From Thalassospira profundimaris WP0211 (GTDB taxonomy: Bacteria; Pseudomonadota; Alphaproteobacteria; Rhodospirillales; Thalassospiraceae), in contig NZ_AMRN01000002.1 in assembly GCF_000300275.1 (NCBI RefSeq), positions 1-64,000 on the forward strand: DNA of 64,000 bases. Direction: 5' to 3'. A program made the translations under genes and the position numbers. The first letter of the stretch is position 1, and each line of letters opens with the position of its first letter. This document shows, piece by piece, positions 7,755 through 16,232 of the stretch. Under the pieces are notes generated by a model. The model worked only from the letters and a program-made list of their open reading frames with translations. It was not told the DNA's origin and made no database searches.

Positions 7755-8636
7755 ATGTCTGCCACCAATCATCCGGCGTTCGCCCGGATCATGCCATTTG
7801 TGTTCGTGTTCCTGTGGAGCACGGGCTTTGTCGGTGCCAAGTTTGGCCTGCCATACGCAGATCCGTTCGTTTTCCTTTTTGTCCGATTTGTCATCGTCCT
7901 GATCCTGATGATCCCGGTGATCTTCCTGATGGGCGCGAAATGGCCAAAAACATGGCGTGAGGCCGCACATATCGGCACCACCGGGGTGTTGGTGCATGGG
8001 GTGTATCTGGGCGGGGTGTTCTGGGCGATTGATACCGGGTTGCCGGCCGGGCTTGCCGCATTGATCGTTGGCTTGCAGCCGGTTGTGACCGCATCGGTCG
8101 TGGGGTCCATTTTGGGCGAACGGGTTTCGATGCGGCAATGGGGCGGGTTGATCCTGGGCCTGATCGGGGTGGCGCTGGTTTTGCTGCCCAAGATTGGCGA
8201 TGGTGTCGGAATTACCCCATTTGGCATCGGACTTGCGGTTTTTGCGCTGTTTGGCATGACTGCGGGCACCCTTTATCAGAAACGTTTTTGCACCGGCATG
8301 GAACTGATGAGCGGTACAGTCGTTCAATATGTTGCTGCCAGTGTGTTTGTCGGCGTTGTCGCGCTGTTCAAGGAGCCGCTGCATGTTGAATGGAGCATGG
8401 ACTTCATTCTGGCGATGGCTTGGCTGGTGCTGGTTTTATCCATCGGGGCGATCATGCTGTTGATGGTTCTGATCAAGCAGGGCGAAGCCACCCGTGTGGC
8501 CAGTATGTTCTACCTTGTGCCACCGACTGCCGCGTTCTTTGCCTGGCTTCTGTTTGACGAGCAACTTGGCGTGCTTGGCTTTGCCGGGTTTGCAATTGCC
8601 GCCCTTGGGGTGGCATTGGTGATCATGAAGCGTTAG
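7755..8636 (+). CDS. EamA-family (DMT superfamily) transporter
   Basis: A 293-residue inner-membrane protein with about ten predicted hydrophobic helices in two EamA repeats. It opens with FVFLWSTGFVGAKFGLPYADPFVFLFVRF, typical of drug/metabolite exporters of this family, and ends with an arginine/lysine residue after the last helix. EamA proteins export amino acids or other small metabolites; the substrate cannot be read from sequence. A ribosome site AGGGGAA precedes the ATG at 7755. It is 89 bases downstream of tyrC and may be read through from that operon. Confidence 0.88.
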   Translation: MSATNHPAFARIMPFVFVFLWSTGFVGAKFGLPYADPFVFLFVRFVIVLILMIPVIFLMGAKWPKTWREAAHIGTTGVLVHGVYLGGVFWAIDTGLPAGLAALIVGLQPVVTASVVGSILGERVSMRQWGGLILGLIGVALVLLPKIGDGVGITPFGIGLAVFALFGMTAGTLYQKRFCTGMELMSGTVVQYVAASVFVGVVALFKEPLHVEWSMDFILAMAWLVLVLSIGAIMLLMVLIKQGEATRVASMFYLVPPTAAFFAWLLFDEQLGVLGFAGFAIAALGVALVIMKR

Positions 8637-8683
8637 TTTCGCGTAATTCTAAGAGATCAGAAAGCTAGTTAGCGGAGGAATGC

Positions 8684-9244
8684 GTGAGCGACGCGCGCGA
8701 AAAATGGGTGTTTGGATACGGGTCGCTGTTGTGGCGGCCAGGCTTTGAATTTGTCGAGTGCGCACGTGCGTTGCTGCCCGGCTATCACCGGTCGTTTTGT
8801 ATCTATTCCCATCATTATCGCGGCACGCCGGAAAACCCGGGGCTGGTTCTTGGCCTGAACAAAGGCGGGGAATGTGTGGGCAACGCGTTTCTCATTGCTG
8901 AGGAAAACTGGTCAAAGGTGAAAGCCTATCTTGATGAGCGCGAACTTGTGACCAACACCTATATCCCGGCCGATGTCGAGGTTGAGCTTGCAGACGGGCG
9001 CAAGGTTATTGCGCACACCTATGTCGCCGATCCGACCCATGAACAATATGCCGGCAACCTACCGGTGCGCACCGCGGTTGAAATCATTGTTGCGGCCCAT
9101 GGCAATGTCGGGCCGAACCTTGAATATCTGGAAAACACGGTGCGCCATCTTGATGAAATGGGCATCATTGATCCGCCCCTGCACGATCTGATGGATCTGG
9201 TGCGGCGCGAATATGGCGAGATCAATATGGGGGCGGGAATCTGA
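8684..9244 (+). CDS. Gamma-glutamylcyclotransferase, ChaC-like
   Basis: A 186-residue protein with the ChaC hallmarks: VFGYGSLLWRPGF (the phosphate/glutamyl-binding YGSL loop), HRSFCIYSHHYRGTPENPGLVLGL, and the catalytic glutamate in YLDERELVTNTY. ChaC enzymes cleave gamma-glutamyl bonds, chiefly glutathione, releasing 5-oxoproline and Cys-Gly in the cytosol. The start is GTG at 8684, placed by a clear GGAGG ribosome site five bases upstream; a nearby ATG at 8680 is in another frame. The stop overlaps the ATG of the next transporter gene (ATGA), so the two are translationally coupled. Confidence 0.92.
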   Translation: MSDAREKWVFGYGSLLWRPGFEFVECARALLPGYHRSFCIYSHHYRGTPENPGLVLGLNKGGECVGNAFLIAEENWSKVKAYLDERELVTNTYIPADVEVELADGRKVIAHTYVADPTHEQYAGNLPVRTAVEIIVAAHGNVGPNLEYLENTVRHLDEMGIIDPPLHDLMDLVRREYGEINMGAGI

Positions 9245-10209
9245 TGAGCCAGTCAAACGTAACGACTGTTTCTGCCATCCAGACCGGGTCGCAGACGCCA
9301 CTGACGATGGCCTATTTGATGTTGGTGGCCTGTTCGTTGATGTGGGGCTCAAACCACGTTGTGGCGCGCGGCATCAATGAAACGGTCCCGTTCGAGGCAC
9401 TTTCATTCTGGCGCTGGATCGTTGCGATCTGTTTGCTGTTGCCGTTCTGCTTTAAATATCTGCGTCGCGATCTGAAAATCATGGCGGACCACAAATTGTC
9501 GATGTTCCTGATCGGCTTTACCGGTGTGTTCCTGTTTTCGGTGGTGATTTATCTGGCGGCCTATAACACCACGGCGGTCAATACCGGCCTTCTGAACGCG
9601 ACGACACCGATCTGGGTTCTGTTGTTTGCAGCCCTTTTGACGGCAGACAAACCACGGCTTGGTCAATGGCTGGGCGTGCTGGTGGCCGGGGCCGGAACCG
9701 CGACCATCATCGCCAAGGGCGACCCATCGGTCTTTGCCAGAATGGATTTCGTTCTGGGCGATGTGCTGGCGATGATGTCGGCCATGGTCTGGGCGGCCTA
9801 TTCGATGTTTTTGAAACGCGCGCCCAAGGGTGTGCATCCGCTGAGCCTGGTGTTTGTGTCGGCTCTTATCGGTTTGTGTTTCTTAACGCCGCTTTATGTC
9901 TGGGCGCTGGTGGTCGATGGAAAGCCGTTCTTTACCAGCCTTGATCCGGTGTGGCCCGATATGCTCAAGATTTTCTATATCGGGGCGGGGCCGGCGTTTC
10001 TGGGATACATGTTCTGGAACAGGGGCGTGTCGCTGGTGGGGCCGGCCAAGGCGGGCGTGTTCATGTATCTGATCCCGGTCTGTTCAAGCGGCCTTGCCAT
10101 CGCGTTTCTGGGTGAGGCGCTGCATCTTTATCATCTGGCGGGGATTGTTTTGAACGTGTCGGGTATCTGGCTTGTGACACGTAAAAGGCGGGTGGCAAAG
10201 CCGACCTGA
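9244..10209 (+). CDS. EamA-family (DMT superfamily) transporter
   Basis: A 321-residue integral inner-membrane protein with two EamA repeats and roughly ten helices, beginning after a short cytosolic arm with YLMLVACSLMWGSNHVVARG. It overlaps the ChaC-like gene by one base pair of the ATGA junction, so the transporter and the glutathione-degrading enzyme are probably made together; export of a glutathione breakdown product or related metabolite is a speculative link. It shares family but little exact sequence with the transporter at 7755, so a recent duplication is unlikely. It converges with the minus-strand oxidoreductase gene 18 bases downstream. Confidence 0.88.
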   Translation: MSQSNVTTVSAIQTGSQTPLTMAYLMLVACSLMWGSNHVVARGINETVPFEALSFWRWIVAICLLLPFCFKYLRRDLKIMADHKLSMFLIGFTGVFLFSVVIYLAAYNTTAVNTGLLNATTPIWVLLFAALLTADKPRLGQWLGVLVAGAGTATIIAKGDPSVFARMDFVLGDVLAMMSAMVWAAYSMFLKRAPKGVHPLSLVFVSALIGLCFLTPLYVWALVVDGKPFFTSLDPVWPDMLKIFYIGAGPAFLGYMFWNRGVSLVGPAKAGVFMYLIPVCSSGLAIAFLGEALHLYHLAGIVLNVSGIWLVTRKRRVAKPT

Positions 10210-10227
10210 ATGCGAACATTTGTGGGA

Positions 10228-11097
10228 TCAGGTGCGCGGCATTTTTTCGCTAAGGAAATCGGGTATCTGGCGCGGATCACGCCCCAGTATGCGACTAAGT
10301 GTTGGGTCGACGGTTTCGAATTCACCAGCCTTGGCCGCACGGTAGTAACCGATAATGATTTCAAGCACGTTTCCTGAGAGTCCTGCGCGGTGCAGGCTTT
10401 CGAGCATCATATCTTCACCGATAATCTGACGTTCGATGGTTCTGCCTGTGACCGCGCTTGCCATCTGTGCCAGATCTGCAAGGTCAAGGGCGTGATTTCC
10501 GGTGAGGGGCGGTGTGATGCCTTCGATGGTTTCATGCCCGCTTAGCAGCCGTGCATCAGCCTCTGCCAGATCTTCGTGGGTTACCCAGGCAACCTTGCCA
10601 TCCTCGGGGCCAGTCAGCGTGCCAGTGGCAAAACCATGTTCATGCATGCTCAGAATACTGTCGGCGTAAAAGCCGTGGCGCATTGAAGTCCATGCCAGGC
10701 CGGAGTCCGCTAGCATCGCCTCAGTCGCGGCGTGATCACGGCCCGGCGGGAAATGAGAGAGTGGGTTGCTTGATACCTGACTGGTATAGAACACACGTTC
10801 GATGCCGATTTCCTTTGCCACTGAAATTGCTTTTTCATGCTGATCGAGCGGATTGTCGCCACTTGCCCTGGCATTGGATGACACCAACAATAGTCGTTTG
10901 GCCCCCGCCCAAGCATGGCGGAGACTGTCGGTATCGTTGTAGTCGCCCCGCCTGACACGAACGCCCGCGGCTAGCCGTTCAGGAAGCTTTTCGGGGTTGC
11001 GCACGCTCAAACTGATTTGATGGGCTGGAACGAGGCGCTTTAGTGCTTCGACGATAAGGCTGCCGAGTTTCCCCGAGGCCCCTGTTACGATGAACAT
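10228..11097 (-). CDS. NmrA/QorB-like NAD(P)-binding oxidoreductase
   Basis: A 289-residue atypical short-chain dehydrogenase with the N-terminal dinucleotide motif MFIVTGASGKLGSLIVEAL. It also has a VRRGDYNDTDSLRHAWAGAKRLLLVSS segment typical of NmrA-like and QorB-type NAD(P)H:quinone oxidoreductases. The classical YxxxK catalytic pair is not evident, as usual for this group. The ATG at 11097 has a GGAG ribosome site; an upstream start would add a poorly conserved 18-residue arm. A LysR-type regulator is divergent, with a 116-base spacer, and probably controls it, a common arrangement for stress-related oxidoreductases. Confidence 0.88.
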   Translation of the reverse strand: MFIVTGASGKLGSLIVEALKRLVPAHQISLSVRNPEKLPERLAAGVRVRRGDYNDTDSLRHAWAGAKRLLLVSSNARASGDNPLDQHEKAISVAKEIGIERVFYTSQVSSNPLSHFPPGRDHAATEAMLADSGLAWTSMRHGFYADSILSMHEHGFATGTLTGPEDGKVAWVTHEDLAEADARLLSGHETIEGITPPLTGNHALDLADLAQMASAVTGRTIERQIIGEDMMLESLHRAGLSGNVLEIIIGYYRAAKAGEFETVDPTLSRILGRDPRQIPDFLSEKMPRT

Positions 11098-11134
11098 TGT
11101 TTGATCTCCAATCATCTTGTCACGCCACCGGGCG

Positions 11135-11184
11135 TTAATTGTATTCGTCATCGACAGGATGATTGTTCTGGATTATCGAATTAA
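11135..11184. promoter_or_regulatory. Candidate LysR operator between the oxidoreductase and regulator genes
   Basis: The divergent spacer carries TCATC-GACAG-GATGA (11148-11162) nested between an ATTCG/CGAAT pair (11143-11147 and 11177-11181) and outer TTAATT/AATTAA sequences. Nested AT-rich dyads of this kind are typical recognition and activation sites for LysR regulators, which usually bind between themselves and a divergent target. Inferred from symmetry and position only. Confidence 0.35.
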
Positions 11185-11213
11185 GTGGGTAAATTCTGAA
11201 CAGGTTGTTCTCT

Positions 11214-12119
11214 ATGAAGAACGGTGTTTCTGCGGATGATCTTGCTGTTCTGGTTGCGGTTGTGCGCGAAGGTGGCTTTCGTGCTGCTGGCCGACGGCTT
11301 GGTATGGCCGCCTCGAATGTCAGTACGACGGTCTCGCGGATTGAGGAGCAATTGGGCATTCCTGTTTTGCGCCGTACGACACGCAGCCTGCATCTGACCG
11401 ATGCGGGCAAAGTGCTTGTGGATCGTGTCGATCCATTGCTTTCGGGACTGGATGCGGCCTGTAACGAGGTGAAGGCCCTCGGTGGTCAGGTTCAGGGACG
11501 GTTGAAGCTGAACGTACCCGGTGCGGTCATGCGCGACATTCTTCCTGCGCTGATTGCCGAATATCGTGTGCGCCATCCAGCCGTAGAGGTTGAAATCGTC
11601 GTGGAGAGCGATCTTGTCGATATCGTTGCGGAGGGCTGTGACGCCGGGATTCGTTATGGCAGCGTTCTGGAACAGGACATGATTTCTATTCCGATTGGTC
11701 CGCGTCGCCAACAGATGGCGTTGGCCGCGGCCCCGGCGTATCTGGAAGCGCGCGGGATGCCTGACACAGCGGAAGACTTGATACATCATGATGCGATCCG
11801 CTATCGCCTTGATGGGGGCCCATTATTATCGTGGGATATTATGAGCGCACAAGGATCGGTTCAGGTGGAGCCATCCAATGTTCTGGTACTAAGCGTTGCT
11901 GCACTTGATACGGGTCTTCGTTTTGCCCACGCGGGAGTGGGGATCATCCATACTTTCCGCAACTGGCTGGAAGAAGACTTCGCGGCTGGAACCCTTGTAC
12001 CTGTCCTGCCTGAATGTTGGCCGGAAATGGAGGGTCCGCGTCTTTATTATCCCAGCCGGTCGGCCCCTGCACCATTGCGCGCTTTTATCGATATCTGCCT
12101 GCACGCATCCAGAAATTGA
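11214..12119 (+). CDS. LysR-family transcriptional regulator
   Basis: A 301-residue regulator. Residues 1-60 form the winged helix-turn-helix (DDLAVLVAVVREGGFRAAGRRLGMAASNVSTTVSRIEEQLG), followed by the linker helix and a periplasmic-binding-like effector domain with VQGRLKLNVPGAV and a typical PxLxEY segment. The ATG at 11214 is preferred; a TTG three codons earlier is in frame. The divergent NmrA-like oxidoreductase gene is the obvious target. The effector is unknown. Confidence 0.92.
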   Translation: MKNGVSADDLAVLVAVVREGGFRAAGRRLGMAASNVSTTVSRIEEQLGIPVLRRTTRSLHLTDAGKVLVDRVDPLLSGLDAACNEVKALGGQVQGRLKLNVPGAVMRDILPALIAEYRVRHPAVEVEIVVESDLVDIVAEGCDAGIRYGSVLEQDMISIPIGPRRQQMALAAAPAYLEARGMPDTAEDLIHHDAIRYRLDGGPLLSWDIMSAQGSVQVEPSNVLVLSVAALDTGLRFAHAGVGIIHTFRNWLEEDFAAGTLVPVLPECWPEMEGPRLYYPSRSAPAPLRAFIDICLHASRN

Positions 12120-12174
12120 TGATGCTTGGTAGCTGAAGTTGCGCCGGATTTGAAATGGAATGCAGTCCACCATG

Positions 12175-12206
12175 AAAAAGGCCGAGGTGCGAATTGCACG
12201 TCGGCC
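12175..12206 (-). terminator. Rho-independent terminator after plsC
   Basis: On the minus strand GGCCGACGTGC-AATTC-GCACCTCGGCC forms a strong, slightly mismatched stem followed by a run of five T. It lies 29 bases past the plsC stop and ends the ftsE-ftsX-ydcF-plsC direction of transcription. Confidence 0.85.
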
Positions 12207-12234
12207 GTTGGTTTAATATCTGCAATTGGCAGAG

Positions 12235-13038
12235 TTAAGACGCGCTTTTTTGATCCACGCTGTCAGTGTCGTCCACCTTGGCTTCGATATCATCGGTGGT
12301 GAGCGTCGGCAGGCGGAATTCTGTTTGTGCCTCGGCCTCAAGCTCGCGCGTGCGGGTATCGATGCGGTGCTTGATTTCCTTCATGAAGGTCTTGCGATCA
12401 AGGCCCGGTTCCATGGCCGGCAAGAATTCCATGGTGACCCGACCGCCATATTTCATAAAGCTGTCGCGGCCCCAGAACATGCCGGAATTAAGGGCGACCG
12501 GAATAACCTTGGTATCCGGGAAGGCCTTATAAAGCGCGAAAATCCCGGGGTGATAAGGACGATTTGAGCCCGGCGGGGTACGTGTGCCTTCGGGGAAAAT
12601 GATCACCTGACGGTTTTCCTCAAGCGCCTTGGCAGCACCCTTGATCATGTCTTTGAGGGCCTGACTGCCCGCCGACCGATCAACGGCAATCTGGCCTGAC
12701 AGGATCAGGAACTGCCCGACGAGCGGAATGCGGGTGAGTTCCTTTTTCAGGATATAGGCCGGATCAGGAACCACCGTATGGAAGGTCAGGGTTTCCCAGG
12801 CGGACTGATGTTTGGCGACAATGATGCACGGACCGTCTGGCAGATTTTCCAGACCGGTGAAGCGTTTGCGCATGCCCACCGAGTAGCGAAGCATGAACTG
12901 AATGAGGCGACACCAGGCATGGCCGACGAACTGGTTGGCCTTGCGCCCAAACAGCATCAGCGGCAACAGAACAATGCACAAAAGCGCCGTTCCACCGAAA
13001 AACAACACGTTAAACAGTAACGCGCGCAGGGTAATCAT
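12235..13038 (-). CDS. plsC: 1-acyl-sn-glycerol-3-phosphate acyltransferase
   Basis: Adds the second acyl chain to lysophosphatidic acid to make phosphatidic acid at the inner membrane. The 267-residue protein begins with a hydrophobic anchor (LLFNVLFFGGTALLCIVLLPLML). It has the acyltransferase motif I as KHQSAWET (His-x4-acid), motif III FPEGTRT with the conserved Glu-Gly, and the downstream IPVALNSG block. The HQSAWE form with Glu replacing the common Asp is usual in alphaproteobacterial PlsC. It follows ydcF after 87 bases in a cell-division/envelope cluster and ends at a clear terminator. Confidence 0.94.
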   Translation of the reverse strand: MITLRALLFNVLFFGGTALLCIVLLPLMLFGRKANQFVGHAWCRLIQFMLRYSVGMRKRFTGLENLPDGPCIIVAKHQSAWETLTFHTVVPDPAYILKKELTRIPLVGQFLILSGQIAVDRSAGSQALKDMIKGAAKALEENRQVIIFPEGTRTPPGSNRPYHPGIFALYKAFPDTKVIPVALNSGMFWGRDSFMKYGGRVTMEFLPAMEPGLDRKTFMKEIKHRIDTRTRELEAEAQTEFRLPTLTTDDIEAKVDDTDSVDQKSAS

Positions 13039-13125
13039 TCAGACAAATTCCTTACAGCCATGGTCCTGACCTTAAATATTCACTGTTTTGTAACAGCAAT
13101 ATGACGATCAGAAAATGCCGATTGT

Positions 13126-13854
13126 TCAGCCATCCTTGCGCGCCGCGTTTGAGGCGGAATAGTCATCAAGGTCTGGTGCATCCTTCGCAGGACCACCGGG
13201 GCTGCGCAGTGCGGCGCGGTCACCGTTTGGCAACCAGTTGAGCAACGCGTTGCGCAGGCTGGCAAAGACGTATTTGTTGTATTCACTGGCGATCAGGGCG
13301 CTGCTGCCGGGGAAGCGCCACCAATTGTCGACCTTGACGTTATCGGGAAAGACCGGATGTGCGACGATTTCAACATCGGGCATCAGGCTTTTGAATTCCA
13401 GAAGGGATCGAGGCATGTGGTAATTGGCCGTCACGATGCGCAGGCTTTTGAAACCTTCCTCATACATCCAGACAGCGGTTTCAATCGCATTGCCGCGCGT
13501 GTTTTCGGCGACATGGCCCAGAACAACACAACAGGCGATCAGTCGCGGATCGGATTTGCCGACCGACAGAAGTTCGTCGACTTCAACCCCGCGATAGACA
13601 CCCGATATGAACAGTTTGTCGGCAAGGCCGCGTACCAGAAGACGGCGGCCTTCGGACAGACGTTCGCTGCCGCCCGTCAGAACGACAATGGCGTCGGTGC
13701 GTTGGGTCGTGTTTTCAACCGTTTTGGGGATATAGTCGACATACCAGATGAAGCCCGCCGCCCAGACCAGCGCGCAGAAAATCAGTGTGGAAAGCAAAAA
13801 ACGAAACCGCCGGAACCGGCGGCGATGTTGCACACTCAGCGGGGGCTTGTTCAT
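13126..13854 (-). CDS. YdcF/ElyC-family (DUF218) membrane protein
   Basis: A 242-residue protein with an arginine-rich cytosolic arm, one membrane helix (FLLSTLIFCALVWAAGFIWYV) and a DUF218 domain. The domain shows DAIVVLTGGSERLSEGRRLL and the ITANYHMPRS-like motif (here VTANYHMPRSLLEF). Family members SanA and ElyC affect envelope integrity and peptidoglycan precursor metabolism, but the reaction is not settled. The ATG at 13854 begins just before the arginine-rich arm; a longer reading would run into the inverted repeat at 13900 and is rejected. In many alphaproteobacteria this gene follows ftsX directly, whereas here a 266-bp repeat element intervenes. Confidence 0.88.
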   Translation of the reverse strand: MNKPPLSVQHRRRFRRFRFLLSTLIFCALVWAAGFIWYVDYIPKTVENTTQRTDAIVVLTGGSERLSEGRRLLVRGLADKLFISGVYRGVEVDELLSVGKSDPRLIACCVVLGHVAENTRGNAIETAVWMYEEGFKSLRIVTANYHMPRSLLEFKSLMPDVEIVAHPVFPDNVKVDNWWRFPGSSALIASEYNKYVFASLRNALLNWLPNGDRAALRSPGGPAKDAPDLDDYSASNAARKDG

Positions 13855-13899
13855 GAAGGCGTGCCTGAATAGCGGCGGTCTGGCATGAATTCGGATCTC

Positions 13900-14165
13900 C
13901 AGGGGGCAAAACTCATTCACATAATCGTCCGGTCGCCCGGATTTGTACGGATATGCAGAGCAAAATCGCAGGAAGATTAATATCTTTCAAGATTTTGCGA
14001 CAAAATAGCCCGTGCAAATCCGGGTGATCCGAAGGACAACTGATATGAGAGAAAGCCTCTGCGTCAAATCCCTTGACCGGGGGTCACCCCGCTCTGCGGT
14101 CTTTTCCTTGCTTTTTCTCTCATATCAGTTGCCGGGTCGTTTATGTGAATGAGTTTTGCCCCCTG
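13900..14165. repeat. 266-bp nested inverted-repeat element (MITE-like)
   Basis: This fills most of the 387-base gap between ftsX and ydcF. The ends are a perfect 25-bp inverted repeat: 13900-13924 begins CAGGGGGCAAAACTC and 14141-14165 is its exact complement. Inside lie two further dyads. One pairs 13936-13950 with 14010-14024 (14 of 15 bases) and holds inner stems GCAAAATC/GATTTTGC (13960-13967, 13991-13998) and AAGAT/ATCTT. The other pairs 14037-14054 with 14114-14131 (18 of 18) and holds GACCG/CGGTC. The whole would fold as a T-shaped three-way junction. No open frame of note is inside and no clear target-site duplication is visible. Confidence 0.8.
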
Positions 14166-14241
14166 AGGGGACAAAGAGGGCCAAGGCCATGATCCCAAAA
14201 GGGAAGTGGTAAAAACCGACTATACGAAGACCGTGAGCGGG

Positions 14242-15144
14242 TTACAACATCCGGTGTAGGACACGAAGCACAGTTCGGTTGGCGGTGATGCCCGCCACCA
14301 ATGCGACAATAAACGGAATGGCGACGATCAGGCCAATAAAGGTCGGGCTAAGAACCAGTGACGGCACCGGCCAGCCCGCCCGCAATCCAAGCCAACCAAT
14401 CAGGGCCGAAACCGGCAGCGCAATCAAAAGACCGATCAGTGCGCCAAAGAAGGCAAGGCGTCGGTTATGGCGGCCGAACTGACTGGCGATATAGCCATCC
14501 TGTGCGCCAATCAGATGCAGCAATTCAATGATGCGATGATGGATCGAAAGGCCTGATCTGGTGGCAAACACCACCGAGAGCATGGTCGCGCCAAACAGCA
14601 CGACAATCAAAAGGGCCAATGCCAGTTCAACCGAAAAGGCGACATCGGCAATGCGTTCGATCCAGATGCGATGATCATCAAGCACGGCTTCGGGCGCGAT
14701 GACGCCAAGGCGGCTTTCAAGCGCATCAAAGTTAAACCCGGTTTCAGGCGTGACTTCGATAATGCGCGGAATGGGAAGCTCGCTGATGACTTCATCCGGG
14801 CCCAGCCAGGGTTCAAGCAGGGCGGCCATGGTATCGGGGCTAAGTTCCTCGATCCGGGCGATGCCGGGCAGGGTGGACACCTGTTCGATGATGCTATCGA
14901 CCGTGCCTTGCAGGGCGGCTTCACGTTCGGCGGGGGATCGGTTGGCAAGTTCGGTCGGGGGGACCTGGATCGACAGGCTGCCTTCGATCTGGCCGGACCA
15001 TTGGCCGACACTGTCATGCAGGGCGGCCAGCCCGACGATGGAAAAGGTCAGGAGCGCAACCATCAGGGCAACGATGCTCGGCAAAAAGCGCGAGGACGAA
15101 TCGCTTTCAAGAGGGAGGTGCGATGGAGGTGCGCGAAATGCCAT
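14242..15144 (-). CDS. ftsX: Cell division protein FtsX (ABC transporter-like permease)
   Basis: The membrane half of the FtsEX complex, which sits at the divisome and relays ATP hydrolysis to periplasmic peptidoglycan hydrolase activation. The 300-residue protein has the FtsX plan. A short cytosolic arm is followed by a first helix (FLPSIVALMVALLTFSIVGLAAL), a roughly 110-residue periplasmic loop, and three C-terminal helices (VELALALLIVVLFGATML, LAFFGALIGLLIALPVSALIG, FIGLIVAIPFIVALVAGI). The N-terminal arm is short, as in alphaproteobacteria. It lies 60 bases downstream of ftsE and is followed by the inverted-repeat element. Confidence 0.93.
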   Translation of the reverse strand: MAFRAPPSHLPLESDSSSRFLPSIVALMVALLTFSIVGLAALHDSVGQWSGQIEGSLSIQVPPTELANRSPAEREAALQGTVDSIIEQVSTLPGIARIEELSPDTMAALLEPWLGPDEVISELPIPRIIEVTPETGFNFDALESRLGVIAPEAVLDDHRIWIERIADVAFSVELALALLIVVLFGATMLSVVFATRSGLSIHHRIIELLHLIGAQDGYIASQFGRHNRRLAFFGALIGLLIALPVSALIGWLGLRAGWPVPSLVLSPTFIGLIVAIPFIVALVAGITANRTVLRVLHRML

Positions 15145-15204
15145 GATCGTGTGTTGGTCCTGTTGATCCCGTGTTTACGAAGTTTGGACTTGATGTGTCG
15201 GGTT

Positions 15205-15945
15205 TCAGCCGCTGTTGGTGACGTCGTGCAAGGTACCACCTTCGAGCAGCCATTGGGTATGGCCAAACCGCCGGACAAGTTGTCGATTGTGGGTTGCGAT
15301 CAGAACGGTGGTACCGAGTTTGTTGAGCTCTTCAAACAGATAGAGCAATCGCATGGCGATTCGGTCATCAACGTTCCCGGTCGGCTCATCGGCCAGAAGC
15401 AGGGCAGGGCGGCCAATGACGGCGCGTGCAATGGCAACGCGTTGTTGCTGCCCGCCCGACAGGCGCGATGGCACTGCGTTGATATGATCGCCAAGCCCGA
15501 CCCATTCGAGAAGTTCGGTGACGTTTTTGCGAATCTGCAGGTCTTCGACACCGGCAACACGCAGCGGCAGTGCGACGTTTTCAAAGGTCGTCAGATGGTT
15601 GATCAGCCGGAAATCCTGAAACACCACGCCGATCTTGCGGCGAATCGCCGGCAGTTCTTCGCGCGGGATGCGGATATTATCGCGGCCAAAGATCGAAATT
15701 TCGCCGCGTGTCTGGCGCAAGGCCAAAAATAAAAGTCGCATCAATGTCGACTTGCCCGCCCCCGATGCCCCGGTCAGGAAATGAAAACTGCCGCGACCGA
15801 GCGTAAAATTAAGGTCGCGCAGGATTTCCGGCCCGGATTCATACCGGACTCCGACATTCCTGAAACTGACAACGTCGGTCAAAATTCTTGCTCCATCTGG
15901 GCGAATGACGGTTGATACATCGGTGTTTATATCGGCTTTCGTCAT
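15205..15945 (-). CDS. ftsE: Cell division ATP-binding protein FtsE
   Basis: The cytosolic ATPase of FtsEX. It has the Walker A motif GASGAGKST, the Q-loop (VFQDFRLI), the ABC signature LSGGQQQR, and Walker [13 protein letters not shown] followed by the switch histidine in IATHNRQL. These are characteristic of the FtsE/LolD subclass, and the adjacent ftsX fixes the assignment. The 246 residues include about 20 extra at the N-terminus relative to the FVNVGVRYE core; the real start could be slightly downstream of 15945. The upstream 287 bases are shared with a divergent DUF3426 gene. Confidence 0.95.
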   Translation of the reverse strand: MTKADINTDVSTVIRPDGARILTDVVSFRNVGVRYESGPEILRDLNFTLGRGSFHFLTGASGAGKSTLMRLLFLALRQTRGEISIFGRDNIRIPREELPAIRRKIGVVFQDFRLINHLTTFENVALPLRVAGVEDLQIRKNVTELLEWVGLGDHINAVPSRLSGGQQQRVAIARAVIGRPALLLADEPTGNVDDRIAMRLLYLFEELNKLGTTVLIATHNRQLVRRFGHTQWLLEGGTLHDVTNSG

Positions 15946-16232
15946 GATCCGACAGGGTTGGAAAGTAGCCTTGTCGTGACGATATCGAAAATGAATTAAC
16001 CGGTTTGGACGGTTTGTCGTCTATTTTGGATACCATTAACAGCCCGATCAGCCAGAGGTTTGATACCCAAATCCGGGCAGCTTCTGTTATCTCTGCTTAA
16101 CAGTCTGTTAAATCGCCGCTATTTACATATAGTGTAAGGCTTCACTGACGGCACAGGGGGACCGTCAGTCGCAGACAGTTTCACGCCTTCCCCCGTGTTT
16201 GATGCCGCCGTCATCGATATGCCAGGTTTGCA
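15946..16232. promoter_or_regulatory. Divergent ftsE / DUF3426 intergenic region with dyads
   Basis: This 287-base spacer should hold promoters for both genes. Visible symmetry: TTAACAG-T-CTGTTAA (16097-16111), and a stem ACTGACGG/CCGTCAGT with a 10-base loop (16144-16151 and 16162-16169). A TATAGT hexamer at about 16126 may be the -10 of the plus-strand gene, which would put the stem in its 5' leader. No factor can be named. Confidence 0.35.

Noticed and set aside
7755-10209. Tandem duplication of the two EamA genes
   Set aside because: They share only family-level features; signature residues and lengths differ, so a recent duplication is not supported.
13855-13920. Extension of the YdcF-family protein to base 13920
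   Set aside because: The extra N-terminal residues would be encoded partly by the terminal inverted repeat, and the ATG at 13854 begins the natural arginine-rich arm.
13900-14165. Ordinary rho-independent terminator after ftsX
   Set aside because: The stems are far longer and nested, without a T run at the expected place, so terminator function alone does not explain the element.
14671-15732. A 353-codon plus-strand frame across ftsX and ftsE
   Set aside because: Antisense to two recognised genes with intact motifs; no start signal or domain.
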